Positions 7,363 to 16,220 of a stretch of 64,000 nucleotides of DNA are shown here, one piece after another. The notes under the pieces are model-generated. The model did not search any database. It saw nothing but the letters and a program-made list of their open reading frames with translations, and was not told the origin of the DNA. Both the position numbers and the translations under genes were made by a program. The first letter of the stretch is position 1, and each line of letters starts with the position of its first letter. The stretch is from Phenylobacterium sp. (GTDB lineage: Bacteria > Pseudomonadota > Alphaproteobacteria > Caulobacterales > Caulobacteraceae), in contig SSMU01000003.1 in NCBI GenBank assembly GCA_004799545.1, positions 1 to 64,000 on the forward strand, read 5' to 3'.

Positions 7363-8211
7363 ATGGCTGCCCTTAGGGTCGAGCTGAGCGCGGCGGGCGA
7401 GTTCCACGCCCGGGACAGCCACGCGCTGCCCCGCCGGCCGCTTGACTGGACGTTCAATCCTGCGCCGTTGCCGCCGCCGAACAGCGCTGCATTCGACCGC
7501 CTGGTCCGGCTCCGCGAGCTCAACGGCGCCCTGGCGGTTTTCGGGGCTAGACCGACGAGGCCACGCAGCACGGAAGGCGCACCCGTGCGCTTGGCGGCCA
7601 GCGTCTACCAGACGGGCCGCGCGGACGATTGGTTGCTCGCTGACGCGGAGGTGTTGTTCGCGATCTCACAGGCTGCGCCGCCGTTTCCCGCATCAGGCGG
7701 AGCGGAGGGGTTTGTGGACTACCTGCTGACCCTGCATCGGCTCGTGGGGGCGCAACTCGCCGTGAAGAATCGCGCTGGTGCGCTCCGATCGCAGACCAAC
7801 GTCATCGTCGGTCTGCATCAAGGCCAGCGCAATCTGGTGCTGCCGTCGCCCGAACCGGAGCGGCTGCGCCCGATGCTTGGAGACATCCATCGGTTCCTGC
7901 TGTCCGACGGCGGGCCGTCGCCGCTGGTCAAGGCTATCCTGGCCAACTACCAGCTCATCGCCACACAGCCGTTCTTCGACGGCAACAGCCGCGTCGCAGC
8001 CCTGATGGCAGAAGGGTTCCTGCGGCGGGAGGGCGTGATCGACGCGCGCCCGATGCCCATCCGGCTCGGCGTCGAGCCGATCCTCGGCGATATGATGGAG
8101 GCGCTCTACCTTGTGCTGCGGTGCAGCCAGTGGACGCGCTATGTGGACGCCATGGTGACGGTCCTGAACCGGACGATCGCGGCTGTGCGCGATGTTGAAC
8201 TCGCGCCCTGA
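7363..8211 (+). CDS. Fic-domain protein with degenerate catalytic motif
   Basis: 282 residues, ATG behind GTGAGGA. The fold is suggested by an N-terminal helical part (FDRLVRLRELNGAL), the loop LVLPSPEPERLRPMLGDIHRFL and the signature region LIATQPFFDGNSRVAALMAEGFL, which aligns with the Fic motif HPFxDGNGRxxR. The catalytic histidine is replaced by Gln202 (codon at 7966-7968), the second glycine by serine and the last arginine is absent. Classical Fic enzymes transfer AMP or other phosphate-linked groups. This one may be inactive, binding-only or altered in chemistry. It is divergent from the precursor and convergent with the exporter, so it probably belongs to the peptide system. Confidence 0.72.
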   Translation: MAALRVELSAAGEFHARDSHALPRRPLDWTFNPAPLPPPNSAAFDRLVRLRELNGALAVFGARPTRPRSTEGAPVRLAASVYQTGRADDWLLADAEVLFAISQAAPPFPASGGAEGFVDYLLTLHRLVGAQLAVKNRAGALRSQTNVIVGLHQGQRNLVLPSPEPERLRPMLGDIHRFLLSDGGPSPLVKAILANYQLIATQPFFDGNSRVAALMAEGFLRREGVIDARPMPIRLGVEPILGDMMEALYLVLRCSQWTRYVDAMVTVLNRTIAAVRDVELAP

Positions 8212-8246
8212 GCCTAGACGTCACGCCCCAGCCAATGGGCGCCGCC

Positions 8247-10409
8247 TCAGCCAACTGGGCTCGGCGCGCGCGCCGTCATTCCACCCGAAAGCACCTCGAA
8301 TGCGCGCTTGTCCCGCACGGCGATCACGCGATCCGCGCCGGCGACGGCCGCCTCGCGGTGCGCGACGAAGATGCGGGTGATGTCCAGGCCCTGCAGCACC
8401 TCCATCACACGCCGTTCGTTTTCGGGATCCAGGTTGGCCGTGCCCTCATCGAGGAAAAGCACCTTCGGGTCGCGATAGAGCGCCCGCGCCAGGAAGATGC
8501 GCTGCTTCTGGCCGCCGGACAGCACCGAGCCCATGTCTCCGACCAAGGTGAGATAGCCCATGGGGAGGTTCACGATGTCCGAATGCACCTGCGCGGCCTT
8601 CGCGGCGGTCTCGACCTTCTCCATGTCGAGATCCGGCTCGAAGAAGGCGATGTTGTCGGCGATGGTCCCGCCAAACAACTGGTCGTCCTGCATGACCACG
8701 CCAATGCGATCGCGGAAGGTGCGAACGCCGAAAGCTCGCAGCGGGGCGCCGTCGACCAGCACCTGCCCCTCCTGCGGATCGTAGAACCCCAGCATCACCT
8801 TCAGCAGGGTGGTCTTGCCCTGGCCCGAGGGTCCGACCAGGCACACGAACTCCCCCGGCGCGACGTTCAGGTTGATGTCTTTCAGAACCCATGGCTCGTG
8901 ATCGGCGTACCGGAAGGACAGGTCGCGCACGGCCAGGCCACCGTCGAACCGGCGGCCGCTGACAACCGGCTCGTCGATCGTCGGCTCGGGTTCCGCGTGC
9001 GTTATGTCGGCCAAGCGTTCCAGATGGATGCCGAGCGACTTCCAGGTGAAGTACTGGCCGACCAGGCTGGCAGCCGCCCCGGTAAACTGCGCGGTAAAGC
9101 TCTGGAAGGCGACCAGCATGCCGAGCGTCAGGTGGCCGTCGATCACCAGCCGCGCGCCGATGAACCAGACGACGATCGTCTGCAGGCCGGACAGCAGACC
9201 CAGGGCCAGGCCGCCCCAAAGGCTCGCGCGACGCATGACCACGGTGTTGTTGATCTGCGCCGACTGCTCGTTCTGCCAGAGGCTGATGCGCTCGCGCTCA
9301 CGTCCGAACACCTTGAAGGCCCGGGCGCCGCGCAGCGTCTCCAGGAAGGTGGATTGGACTCGCGCGGCGAGATGAAGGCCTTCGATCTGCCGCTCCCGGT
9401 ACCAGGGGAAGGTCAGCAGCCTCACACCGAAGAGCAGTACGATCGACCCGAACTCGATGGCGCTCAAGAGCTCGGAATAGACGCACATCATGGCCACCGC
9501 TAGGAGCGCCATCACGCTGTTCAGCAGCACCGACGAAATCGAGGTGGTGAAGACCGACTGGGCAGGCGCGAGCGAATTGAACCTCGACAGCATGTCGCCC
9601 AGGTGGCGCTTCTCGAACCAGGAGACCGGCAGACGCAGCACATGCCGAAGCAGGTTCGACTGCATCTGGTACGAGAGTTGCGTCCCCATGTAGAGGTCGA
9701 TGAAGCCTCGCAGCAGACTGACACCTTGGTTGATCACCAGCAGTCCGACCATGCCCAGGGCCAGCGCGCCGAGCAGGTCGGCGTCGCCCTTGGTCAGGAC
9801 ATCGTCGATGACCATCTGATTCAACATTGGCGAGAACAGCGCGATCACCTGCAGCGCCATCGCCAGGAGGAAGAGCTGGACCACCGACGGGAGGACCCCG
9901 CGGGCCCGGCTGAACAAGTCCCCGAGCCTGGCCTTCTCCGCGCTCTTCTTCGGCGCGAAGGCCGGGGTCGGCGTGAACTCGAGCGCGACGCCCGTGAAGC
10001 TCCGGCTCGCCTCATCGAACGTCAGGGTCCGCGCGCCCCGCGCCGGGTCATGGATCCACAAGGTCTTCCCGCGCACGGCCCGCAACACCACGTAGTGGCG
10101 CAGGTCCCAATGCAGGATCGCAGGACACTTGAGCTGCGAAAGCGCACGCAGCTCCAGGCGGACCGGACGCGCCGCGAAACCCAGCCCGTCGGCCATGTCC
10201 ATGACCGCCTTGAGGGTCGTACCCTTGAGCGAGGCGGAAAATCGCCGCCGGAGCTCACCCAAGCCGTAATGCTGGCCATAGAAGCCGGCCACCATCGCCA
10301 GGCACGCGACGCCGCACTCGGCAGCCTCCGATTGAAGGATCATCGGCAGGCGACGGGTCTCGAAGAGCCCTGCGAACGCCGGATCTTGCGATCTTGCGGC
10401 CGACGCCAT
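8247..10409 (-). CDS. Peptidase-containing ABC exporter (C39 peptidase, bacteriocin type)
   Basis: 720 residues. Residues about 20-150 form a C39 cysteine peptidase: LQSEAAECGVACLAMV with nucleophile C32 and oxyanion Gln26, H105 in RHYVVL and D121 in IHDPARG, so the triad is intact. Membrane domain of about six helices follows (170-460), then an ATPase with Walker A GPSGQGKTTLL, signature LSGGQKQR and Walker B KVLFLDEGTANLD. Such proteins remove double-glycine leaders while pumping the peptide across the inner membrane. The precursor at 6828-7220 is the obvious substrate. The gene is divergent from the HlyD adaptor across a 91-bp AT-rich gap. Confidence 0.93.
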   Translation of the reverse strand: MASAARSQDPAFAGLFETRRLPMILQSEAAECGVACLAMVAGFYGQHYGLGELRRRFSASLKGTTLKAVMDMADGLGFAARPVRLELRALSQLKCPAILHWDLRHYVVLRAVRGKTLWIHDPARGARTLTFDEASRSFTGVALEFTPTPAFAPKKSAEKARLGDLFSRARGVLPSVVQLFLLAMALQVIALFSPMLNQMVIDDVLTKGDADLLGALALGMVGLLVINQGVSLLRGFIDLYMGTQLSYQMQSNLLRHVLRLPVSWFEKRHLGDMLSRFNSLAPAQSVFTTSISSVLLNSVMALLAVAMMCVYSELLSAIEFGSIVLLFGVRLLTFPWYRERQIEGLHLAARVQSTFLETLRGARAFKVFGRERERISLWQNEQSAQINNTVVMRRASLWGGLALGLLSGLQTIVVWFIGARLVIDGHLTLGMLVAFQSFTAQFTGAAASLVGQYFTWKSLGIHLERLADITHAEPEPTIDEPVVSGRRFDGGLAVRDLSFRYADHEPWVLKDINLNVAPGEFVCLVGPSGQGKTTLLKVMLGFYDPQEGQVLVDGAPLRAFGVRTFRDRIGVVMQDDQLFGGTIADNIAFFEPDLDMEKVETAAKAAQVHSDIVNLPMGYLTLVGDMGSVLSGGQKQRIFLARALYRDPKVLFLDEGTANLDPENERRVMEVLQGLDITRIFVAHREAAVAGADRVIAVRDKRAFEVLSGGMTARAPSPVG

Positions 10410-10434
10410 CGGTCGCGACCTCGCTAGCTAGGGG

Positions 10435-10463
10435 TTAATTCGACAACTTACTCGACGTATGAT
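10435..10463 (+). promoter_or_regulatory. Candidate promoter of HlyD-type adaptor gene
   Basis: TATGAT at 10458-10463 is a good -10 box, with a weak TTAATT 17 bp upstream (10435-10440). The 91-bp gap between exporter and adaptor is locally AT-rich, as is the precursor/Fic gap, and must hold promoters in both directions. Confidence 0.35.
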
Positions 10464-10500
10464 TGTGTAGGCAAGACAGCAACAGATTTGCGGAGCGGCC

Positions 10501-11730
10501 ATGTCGCTATTTCGCGAAGAGGTCATCCAATCCCAGCGCCGGCGGTTGTTTGGCGACGTCACCATCCATCAGCCGGTGGCGTTGCACGTGTCCTGCGGCG
10601 TCGCCCTCGCCGGCGTGATCGGGGTCTGCGGCTGGCTCGCCCTGGCGACCTATGCGCGCAAGGAAACCGTCTCCGGCTGGGTCACGCCGGAGGCCGGCGT
10701 CTCCGAGGTCTACACCTCTCGCGCCGGCGTGGTGACGCAGCTGCTCGTAGCCGTGGATCAGCGAGTGGCGGAGGGCGCGCAGCTGGCGACGGTCTCGCTC
10801 GACGAGTCGGGTGCAGACGGAAGTCTCGCGGCGCAGCAGCGGGCCCAACTCGAGGCGCAGCTGGGCAACATCGAAACCCAGCTCGCCACGAGCGGCAGGA
10901 CCGACGCGGCCGACACGCAACGGCTGTACGCCCAGGCGGCCTCTTTCCGGGCCGAAGCGACGCACTTGAGGGACGAGCAGCACCTCGGCGAACAGCAACT
11001 GAGCATCGCCAAGCGCCAGCTGTCGGACATTCAGCCGCTGATCGCCAAGGAGTTCATCTCCAAGCTCGACGTCGACCGCTACAGCCAACAGGTGATCGCG
11101 CAGCAGCAGGCGGTCGCCGATCTCGCGCGCCAGGCCCAGGCAAAGGAGGCCGAGGCCGCGAGCACGCGGAGCCAAGCGGAGGCAAGCCCACAAAAGGCTT
11201 CATTCGACGCCGCCCAATTGCGCTCTTCAGAGGCCGCGCTCCGGCAGGCCCTGGCCGAGCTGAACCTACACGACCGACTGTTCATCCGCGCGCCGATCGC
11301 CGGCCGCGTCACCGCGATCAACGTCAAGGCCGGAGAAGCTGCTCGCTCGACCGTCCCGCTCTTTGCGATCGCCCCGGAGACCGGACCTCTCGAGGCCGAG
11401 GTGTTCGTCCCGACCCGCGCGGCCGGTTTCCTCGCGCCGGGACAGCCGGTGAAGATCACCGTTGACGCCTTCCCTTCGCAGCGCTTCGGGACGCTCAACG
11501 GACGCGTCGCCACCATCAGCCGCTCGCCGATCCAAGCCGGCGAGATGGCTCTGCCCGTCGACCTAAAAGAGCCATCCTACCGGGTGACGGCCCGATTGGA
11601 CGCCGACAGCATCAAGGCCTACGGCCAGGCGCGGGCGCTCAGACCCGGCATGACCTTGAAGGCTTTCATCACCACCGCTCGCCGCTCATTCCTCGAGTGG
11701 CTGCTCGATCCGCTGCTGGCGAATCGCTGA
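10501..11730 (+). CDS. HlyD/CvaA-type periplasmic adaptor (membrane fusion protein)
   Basis: 409 residues. It begins MSLFREEVIQSQRRRLFGDV and has one membrane helix at about residues 30-50, typical of colicin V/microcin secretion adaptors. A first lipoyl half follows (GWVTPEAGVSEVYTSRAGVV), then a long coiled coil (about 95-250, rich in A, Q, E, L), the second lipoyl half (LFIRAPIAGRVTAINVKAGE) and a beta-barrel (FPSQRFGTLNGRVATIS). It would link the C39 ABC exporter in the inner membrane to an outer-membrane channel. No TolC homologue is present in the window, so a channel encoded elsewhere is presumably used. Confidence 0.9.
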   Translation: MSLFREEVIQSQRRRLFGDVTIHQPVALHVSCGVALAGVIGVCGWLALATYARKETVSGWVTPEAGVSEVYTSRAGVVTQLLVAVDQRVAEGAQLATVSLDESGADGSLAAQQRAQLEAQLGNIETQLATSGRTDAADTQRLYAQAASFRAEATHLRDEQHLGEQQLSIAKRQLSDIQPLIAKEFISKLDVDRYSQQVIAQQQAVADLARQAQAKEAEAASTRSQAEASPQKASFDAAQLRSSEAALRQALAELNLHDRLFIRAPIAGRVTAINVKAGEAARSTVPLFAIAPETGPLEAEVFVPTRAAGFLAPGQPVKITVDAFPSQRFGTLNGRVATISRSPIQAGEMALPVDLKEPSYRVTARLDADSIKAYGQARALRPGMTLKAFITTARRSFLEWLLDPLLANR

Positions 11731-11769
11731 CTGTGAATGCCGGTTGCGGCTTTGGCCGCGGCGGCGCGT

Positions 11770-11844
11770 TGGTAGGCCGAGTGAGGATCGAACTCACGAC
11801 CATTCGATTAAAAGTCGAATGCTCTACCGCTGAGCTATCGGCCC
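11770..11844 (-). tRNA. tRNA-Lys (anticodon TTT)
   Basis: The minus strand folds as a complete cloverleaf: acceptor GGGCCGA/TCGGCCT, D arm TAGCTCAGCGGTAGAGC, anticodon stem TTCGA/TCGAA around loop CTTTTAA (anticodon TTT, lysine), and T arm with GTTCGATCC. CCA is encoded at the 3' end (11770-11772). It stands alone between the HlyD gene and a lipoprotein gene. Confidence 0.95.
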
Positions 11845-11959
11845 GCCGGCGCCGGACCTTGAAGTCCCTGCGAAGCGGCGCGGACCATAGGCGCCGCACG
11901 GACCCAGGGCAAGGGCGGCGCCTTCCAACCGGCGCGCCGTCGGGTAGATTGCCGACTCG

Positions 11960-12604
11960 ATGCGCGCCGTCCTCCTTGCCGCCCTGCTGACCAGCGTCCT
12001 GCCGCTCGCCGGCTGCATGACGACCGACGCGGACAATCCGGACCGCGTCCAGACCACCGCCCAGGCTGAGCGGGAGGGCGTCGAGGGTGCGGTGGGCGCG
12101 CCGCTCCGCGACCTCAACCTGCTGCGCACCAAGATCCCGGCGGTGCTGCTGGAATCAATGTCCGATCCCTACTACCGGCCGCCGGGCCGGCTCGGCTGCG
12201 ACGACATCCTGGCCCTGATGGCGCCGCTGGAGATCGCGCTCGGGCCCGACCTGGACACCCCGAAGGACGCCGAGGGCATGGGCCACAAGGGCCGCGGCGC
12301 GACGCTCGGCGCGGTGGCCGGCGCGGCGGCCGGGGCCGTCCCCTTCCACAGCTGGATCCGCAAGCTGTCGGGCGCCGAGCGCCACGACGCCTATGTGCAG
12401 GCCGCGATCACCGCCGGGGGCATCCGGCGCGGCTATCTGAAGGGCCTCGGCGAGGCGCGCGGCTGCCCGCCGCCGGCCACGCCCTCGCACGTGCTGACCG
12501 GCGCGCCGATCATCGACCAGACGGTCAGGCCGCGCTATCCGACGCGGCTGCCGCCCCCGCCGCCACCCGGCGCCGCAACGCCGCCAGACGTCCCTCCGCA
12601 ATAG
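11960..12604 (+). CDS. Putative lipoprotein, function unknown
   Basis: 214 residues. The N-terminus is a lipoprotein signal ([16 protein letters not shown], lipobox LAGC with Cys19), so the mature protein should be lipid-anchored in the envelope. A central glycine-zipper-like stretch [19 protein letters not shown] (about 113-131) recalls glycine-zipper envelope proteins. The end is proline-rich (PPPPPPG). I do not recognise a named family. Its last 80 bases overlap the 3' end of tgt on the opposite strand. Confidence 0.72.
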   Translation: MRAVLLAALLTSVLPLAGCMTTDADNPDRVQTTAQAEREGVEGAVGAPLRDLNLLRTKIPAVLLESMSDPYYRPPGRLGCDDILALMAPLEIALGPDLDTPKDAEGMGHKGRGATLGAVAGAAAGAVPFHSWIRKLSGAERHDAYVQAAITAGGIRRGYLKGLGEARGCPPPATPSHVLTGAPIIDQTVRPRYPTRLPPPPPPGAATPPDVPPQ

Positions 12605-13655
12605 CGGCGCGGATTTCCGCCATCAGGGCCTGGAAGAAGGCCAGGTTGTGCCAGGACAGCAGCACCTGGCCGAGGATCTCGTCGGCCTTCACCAGGTGAT
12701 GCAGGTAAGCCTTTGAATAGGCGGAGCTCGCGGCAACCGGGATGCTGGCGTCGAGCGGGCTCTCGTCCTCCGCGAAACGGGCGTTCTTCAGGTTGATCGC
12801 GCCCTCCCAGGTCCAGGCCTGGCCGTGGCGGCCCGAACGGGTGGGCAGGACGCAGTCGAACATGTCGATCCCCCGCGCGGCCGCCTCGACGATATCCAGC
12901 GGCTTGCCGACCCCCATCAGGTAGCGCGGCCGATCGGCGGGCAGCATGGCCGGCGCATAGTCCAGCACCTCCACCATGCCCGCATGGCCCTCGCCCACCG
13001 CCAGGCCGCCCACCGCATAGCCGTCGAAGCCGATCTCGATCAACCGCTCGGCGGATTCGCGGCGCAGGGCCTCGCTCTGACCGCCCTGCTGGATGCCGAA
13101 CAGGTCCTGGGTGTCGCGCTGGCCGAACGCGGCCTTGCAACGCTCCGCCCAGCGCGCCGAGCGGCGCATGGCCTCGGCGGCGCGCGCCTCGGTGGTCGGC
13201 AGGCCCACCAGCTCGTCGAGCTGCATGACGATGTCGGCGCCCAGCAGGTCGGCCTGGATCTGCATCGACCGCTCGGGCGACAGGGCGTGGCGCGAGCCGT
13301 CGATGTGGCTCTGGAAGGTGACCGCCTCTTCGCTGACCTTGGAGATCTTGCCCAGCGACATGACCTGGAAGCCGCCGCTATCGGTGAGGATCGGCTTCTC
13401 CCAGCGCATGAATTTGTGCAGGCCGCCGAGCCGGGCCACCCGCTCGGCGGTGGGCCGCAGCATCAGGTGGTAGGTGTTGCCGAGGATGATGTCGGCGCCG
13501 GTCTCGGCCACCTGGTCGACGGTCAGCGCCTTCACCGTGCCGGCGGTGCCCACGGGCATGAAGGCGGGCGTGCGGATCTCGCCGCGCGGGGTGGAGAGTA
13601 GGCCGGTGCGCGCCGCGCCATCGGTCGCCGTGACCTGGAAGGGGAAGGCCGCCAT
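12525..13655 (-). CDS. tgt: Queuine tRNA-ribosyltransferase
   Basis: 376 residues, the usual size. It exchanges guanine 34 for preQ1 in tRNAs with GUN anticodons. Visible hallmarks are [10 protein letters not shown], the nucleophile/acid region [30 protein letters not shown] and [16 protein letters not shown] with the catalytic aspartate. The zinc-site signature expected near the C-terminus (CxCxxC) appears reduced: the sequence [18 protein letters not shown] has alanine or serine where cysteines are normally found, with only a histidine obvious. The ATG start overlaps the queA stop by 4 bp, so the two are translationally coupled. Confidence 0.95.
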   Translation of the reverse strand: MAAFPFQVTATDGAARTGLLSTPRGEIRTPAFMPVGTAGTVKALTVDQVAETGADIILGNTYHLMLRPTAERVARLGGLHKFMRWEKPILTDSGGFQVMSLGKISKVSEEAVTFQSHIDGSRHALSPERSMQIQADLLGADIVMQLDELVGLPTTEARAAEAMRRSARWAERCKAAFGQRDTQDLFGIQQGGQSEALRRESAERLIEIGFDGYAVGGLAVGEGHAGMVEVLDYAPAMLPADRPRYLMGVGKPLDIVEAAARGIDMFDCVLPTRSGRHGQAWTWEGAINLKNARFAEDESPLDASIPVAASSAYSKAYLHHLVKADEILGQVLLSWHNLAFFQALMAEIRAAIAEGRLAALRRRVAAGAAAASDSAA

Positions 13656-14731
13656 CAGGCCGCCCGCCACAGCAGGGAGGCGTCGCCGTAGGAATAGAAC
13701 CGGTAGCCGGTGGCGATGGCGTGGGCGTAGGCGGCCTTCATCGCCTCGGCGCCCGCGAAGGCGCAGACCAGCATGAACAGGGTCGACTTCGGCAGGTGGA
13801 AGTTGGTCATCAGCCCGTCGGCGGCGCGGAACCGGTAGCCCGGGGTGATGAAGATCTCCGTCTCGCCCTCGAAGGGCCGGACGACGCCGTCCTCGCCGGT
13901 CGCCGATTCCAGCAGCCGCAGCGAGGTGGTGCCGACGCAGACGATGCGGCCGCCGGCGGCGCGGGCCAGATTGAGGCGCTCGGCGACCTGGGCGTCGACG
14001 TCGCCCCACTCCGGATGCATGCGGTGCTCGGCCAGGTCGTCGGTCTTCACCGGCAGGAAGGTGCCGGCGCCCACATGCAGGGTGACGCGCGCGGTCTCGA
14101 CGCCGTGCTCGGCCAGCCGCCCCAGCAGCTCCGGCGTGAAGTGCAGGCCGGCGGTGGGGGCGGCGACCGAGCCGTCCTCCTCGGCATAGACCGTCTGGTA
14201 GTCGGTGCGGTCCTGGGCGTCCTCGCCCCGCTTGGCGGCGATGTAGGGCGGCAGCGGCATGGCGCCCCGCTCGGCGATGGCGGCGTCGAGGTCGGGCCCG
14301 GAGAGGTCGAAGGCCAGCGTCACCTCGCCCCCCTCGCCCTTGGCCTTCACCGTGGCGTCCAGGGCGCCTAAGAAACAGGCGCGATCCTCCGCCTCCCCGA
14401 ACACGATCCGGTCGCCCTCCGCCAGCCGCTTGCCGGGTCGCATGAAAGCCGTCCAGGCGTGGGCCGAGAGACGACGGTGCAGGGTGGCCTCCACGGCCAC
14501 GCGGCTGTCGTCGCGGACGCGCACGCCCTTCAGCCGCGCCGGGATCACCCGGGTGTCGTTGATCACCAGGATGTCGCCGGGCGCCAGCAGCTGAGGCAGG
14601 TCGGCGACGCTGAGGTCGGCCAGGGGCTCGCCTGGCCGCACCAGCAGCAGGCGCGCGGCGTCGCGCGGGACCGCGGGCCGAAGGGCGATCCGGTCCTCCG
14701 GCAGGTGGAAATCGAAGTCGGCGAGGCGCAT
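13655..14731 (-). CDS. queA: S-adenosylmethionine:tRNA ribosyltransferase-isomerase
   Basis: 358 residues, full length. QueA moves the ribosyl part of S-adenosylmethionine onto preQ1-tRNA to form epoxyqueuosine. Family landmarks: N-terminal [63 protein letters not shown] and the C-terminal [17 protein letters not shown]. The ATG at 14731 is the natural start; a longer frame to 14750 is not needed. It forms an overlapping operon with tgt downstream, the next enzyme to act on the same tRNA position. Confidence 0.96.
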   Translation of the reverse strand: MRLADFDFHLPEDRIALRPAVPRDAARLLLVRPGEPLADLSVADLPQLLAPGDILVINDTRVIPARLKGVRVRDDSRVAVEATLHRRLSAHAWTAFMRPGKRLAEGDRIVFGEAEDRACFLGALDATVKAKGEGGEVTLAFDLSGPDLDAAIAERGAMPLPPYIAAKRGEDAQDRTDYQTVYAEEDGSVAAPTAGLHFTPELLGRLAEHGVETARVTLHVGAGTFLPVKTDDLAEHRMHPEWGDVDAQVAERLNLARAAGGRIVCVGTTSLRLLESATGEDGVVRPFEGETEIFITPGYRFRAADGLMTNFHLPKSTLFMLVCAFAGAEAMKAAYAHAIATGYRFYSYGDASLLWRAA

Positions 14732-14794
14732 GGAGCCCGCCTGAGGCCACGCGGCGGCTGGCGCGTCAAGCGCGGGCGCTGCTAGACGCTACCG

Positions 14795-15772
14795 ATGGGC
14801 CTCGCTCGACTCGTCCTCTCGATCCTGCTCGGGCCGCCCCTGTGCCTGGTCGCCGCGATCTGCGCCCTGGCGGCGGTTGCGGCCCACCAGGGACGCCACA
14901 GCCTGCAGTTCGACATCCTGGCCCACTTCGCGCCCATCTGGCTTGCCGGCGCGGTGGTCTGCGCGCTGGTGGCGGGCCTGCTGCTGCGCGGCCTCTCCCT
15001 GTGGATGATCCTGGCCCTCGCCGGGGTCGGTCTGGTCGCGGCCGGGTCGCTGATGCTGCCGGAGTTCACCCGCTCGACCGGCCCCCACGCGCCCGCCGGC
15101 CATCCCGGCCAGTTGAAGATCATCCAGTTCAACGTCTGGGACCGCGACACCGACCCGACGCGCACCGTCGACTGGATCGTCGCCCAGCGGCCGGACATCG
15201 TGATCCTCGAGGAGACCACCCCCGCCTTCCGCCGGCTGATGGAGGCCAAGACCGGCTGGCGGCCGGCCTGCCGCGACTGCGAGGTGATGATCTATTCCCG
15301 CCTGCCGCCGCGCCCGCTGCCCGTCCCGAGCCTCGAGGGGCCGTCGCCAGGGCCCTTGGCCCACGTGGCGTTCGACGACGCGTTGGGGTCGTTCCCGGTC
15401 GTGGGCGTGCACTACGCCTGGCCGACCGACGCGGACGACCAGCAGAAGCAGGAGACGCGGCTGGCCGCCGTGCTCGACACCCTGCCCCGCGACCGCGCGA
15501 TCCTGGCGGGCGACTTCAATTCGACGCCGTGGTCCTATTCGCGGCGGCGGTGGGACGCCCGCTTCGGCCTGATCCGGCGCGACCGCGCCCTGTTTTCCTG
15601 GCCGGCGGGGACCTCGATCTGGCCGCACGTCACGCCGCCCGTACCGATCCTGGCCATCGACCACGTCTACGCCGGTCCCGGCTGGGCGACCGTCAGTGTC
15701 GAGCGGGGGCCGAAGCTGGGCTCGGACCACTATCCGGTGGTGGCTATCCTGGCGCCTGTCGCGCGGCCTTGA
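14795..15772 (+). CDS. Membrane-anchored endonuclease/exonuclease/phosphatase family protein
   Basis: 325 residues. Three hydrophobic segments (about 5-30, 45-65, 70-90) anchor it in the membrane. The rest has the EEP fold: KIIQFNVW, IVILEETTP (metal-binding glutamate), YSRLPP, ILAGDFNSTPWS, AIDHVYAG and the terminal GSDHYPVVAIL. The soluble domain should face the periplasm, where related proteins act as phosphodiesterases or nucleases; the substrate is unknown. Its end overlaps the convergent coiled-coil gene by 29 bp. Confidence 0.85.
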   Translation: MGLARLVLSILLGPPLCLVAAICALAAVAAHQGRHSLQFDILAHFAPIWLAGAVVCALVAGLLLRGLSLWMILALAGVGLVAAGSLMLPEFTRSTGPHAPAGHPGQLKIIQFNVWDRDTDPTRTVDWIVAQRPDIVILEETTPAFRRLMEAKTGWRPACRDCEVMIYSRLPPRPLPVPSLEGPSPGPLAHVAFDDALGSFPVVGVHYAWPTDADDQQKQETRLAAVLDTLPRDRAILAGDFNSTPWSYSRRRWDARFGLIRRDRALFSWPAGTSIWPHVTPPVPILAIDHVYAGPGWATVSVERGPKLGSDHYPVVAILAPVARP

Positions 15773-16208
15773 GGGCGGTTTCCAGCCGCGTGCGCTCGGC
15801 GGCGTGGCCCTCCTCCAGCGCGGCGATCTTCTCGTCCAGCCGGGTCCGCTGGTCCTGCAGCTTGCCGAGCGCCGCCTGGTGTGCGGCGTCGAGCCGGGTA
15901 AGCCTCGCCTCCAGTTCGGCGAGCTTCTTCAACGCCGCCTTCGAAGGCCCGGCGGGTTTGGCGGGGGCTTTGCGGACCTTCAGCCTGGCGAGATCGCCGC
16001 GGCCGCCGGCCGGACGGCGCAGCACCTCGCCGGGCCGGACGCTGGCGGCCTTCACCAGCTCGGCGTCGTCGGTCTCGTGCGCCAGGCCGGTCTTGAACAG
16101 GTCCTGGCGGCTGCCCCAGGCGGCGAGCGCCTTCGGCTTTGACGCGGCGGCGACCACATAGTCGGTGAGCCCGTCGGAGGTGATGAAGACCTTCAGCCGC
16201 GGCGCCAC
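15744..16208 (-). CDS. Coiled-coil protein of unknown function
   Basis: 154 residues. Residues about 1-60 look like a small globular domain (LKVFITSDGLTDYVVAAASKPKALAAWGS), 60-95 are basic and proline/alanine-rich, and the last 60 residues form a strong coiled coil (LEARLTRLDAAHQAALGKLQDQRTR region). No signal peptide. It lies 12 bp behind a cyclophilin gene, so it is probably co-transcribed with the gyrA-coaD-ppi block. I cannot assign a function. Confidence 0.7.
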   Translation of the reverse strand: MAPRLKVFITSDGLTDYVVAAASKPKALAAWGSRQDLFKTGLAHETDDAELVKAASVRPGEVLRRPAGGRGDLARLKVRKAPAKPAGPSKAALKKLAELEARLTRLDAAHQAALGKLQDQRTRLDEKIAALEEGHAAERTRLETALKAARQAPG

Positions 16209-16220
16209 CGCCGACCGTCC

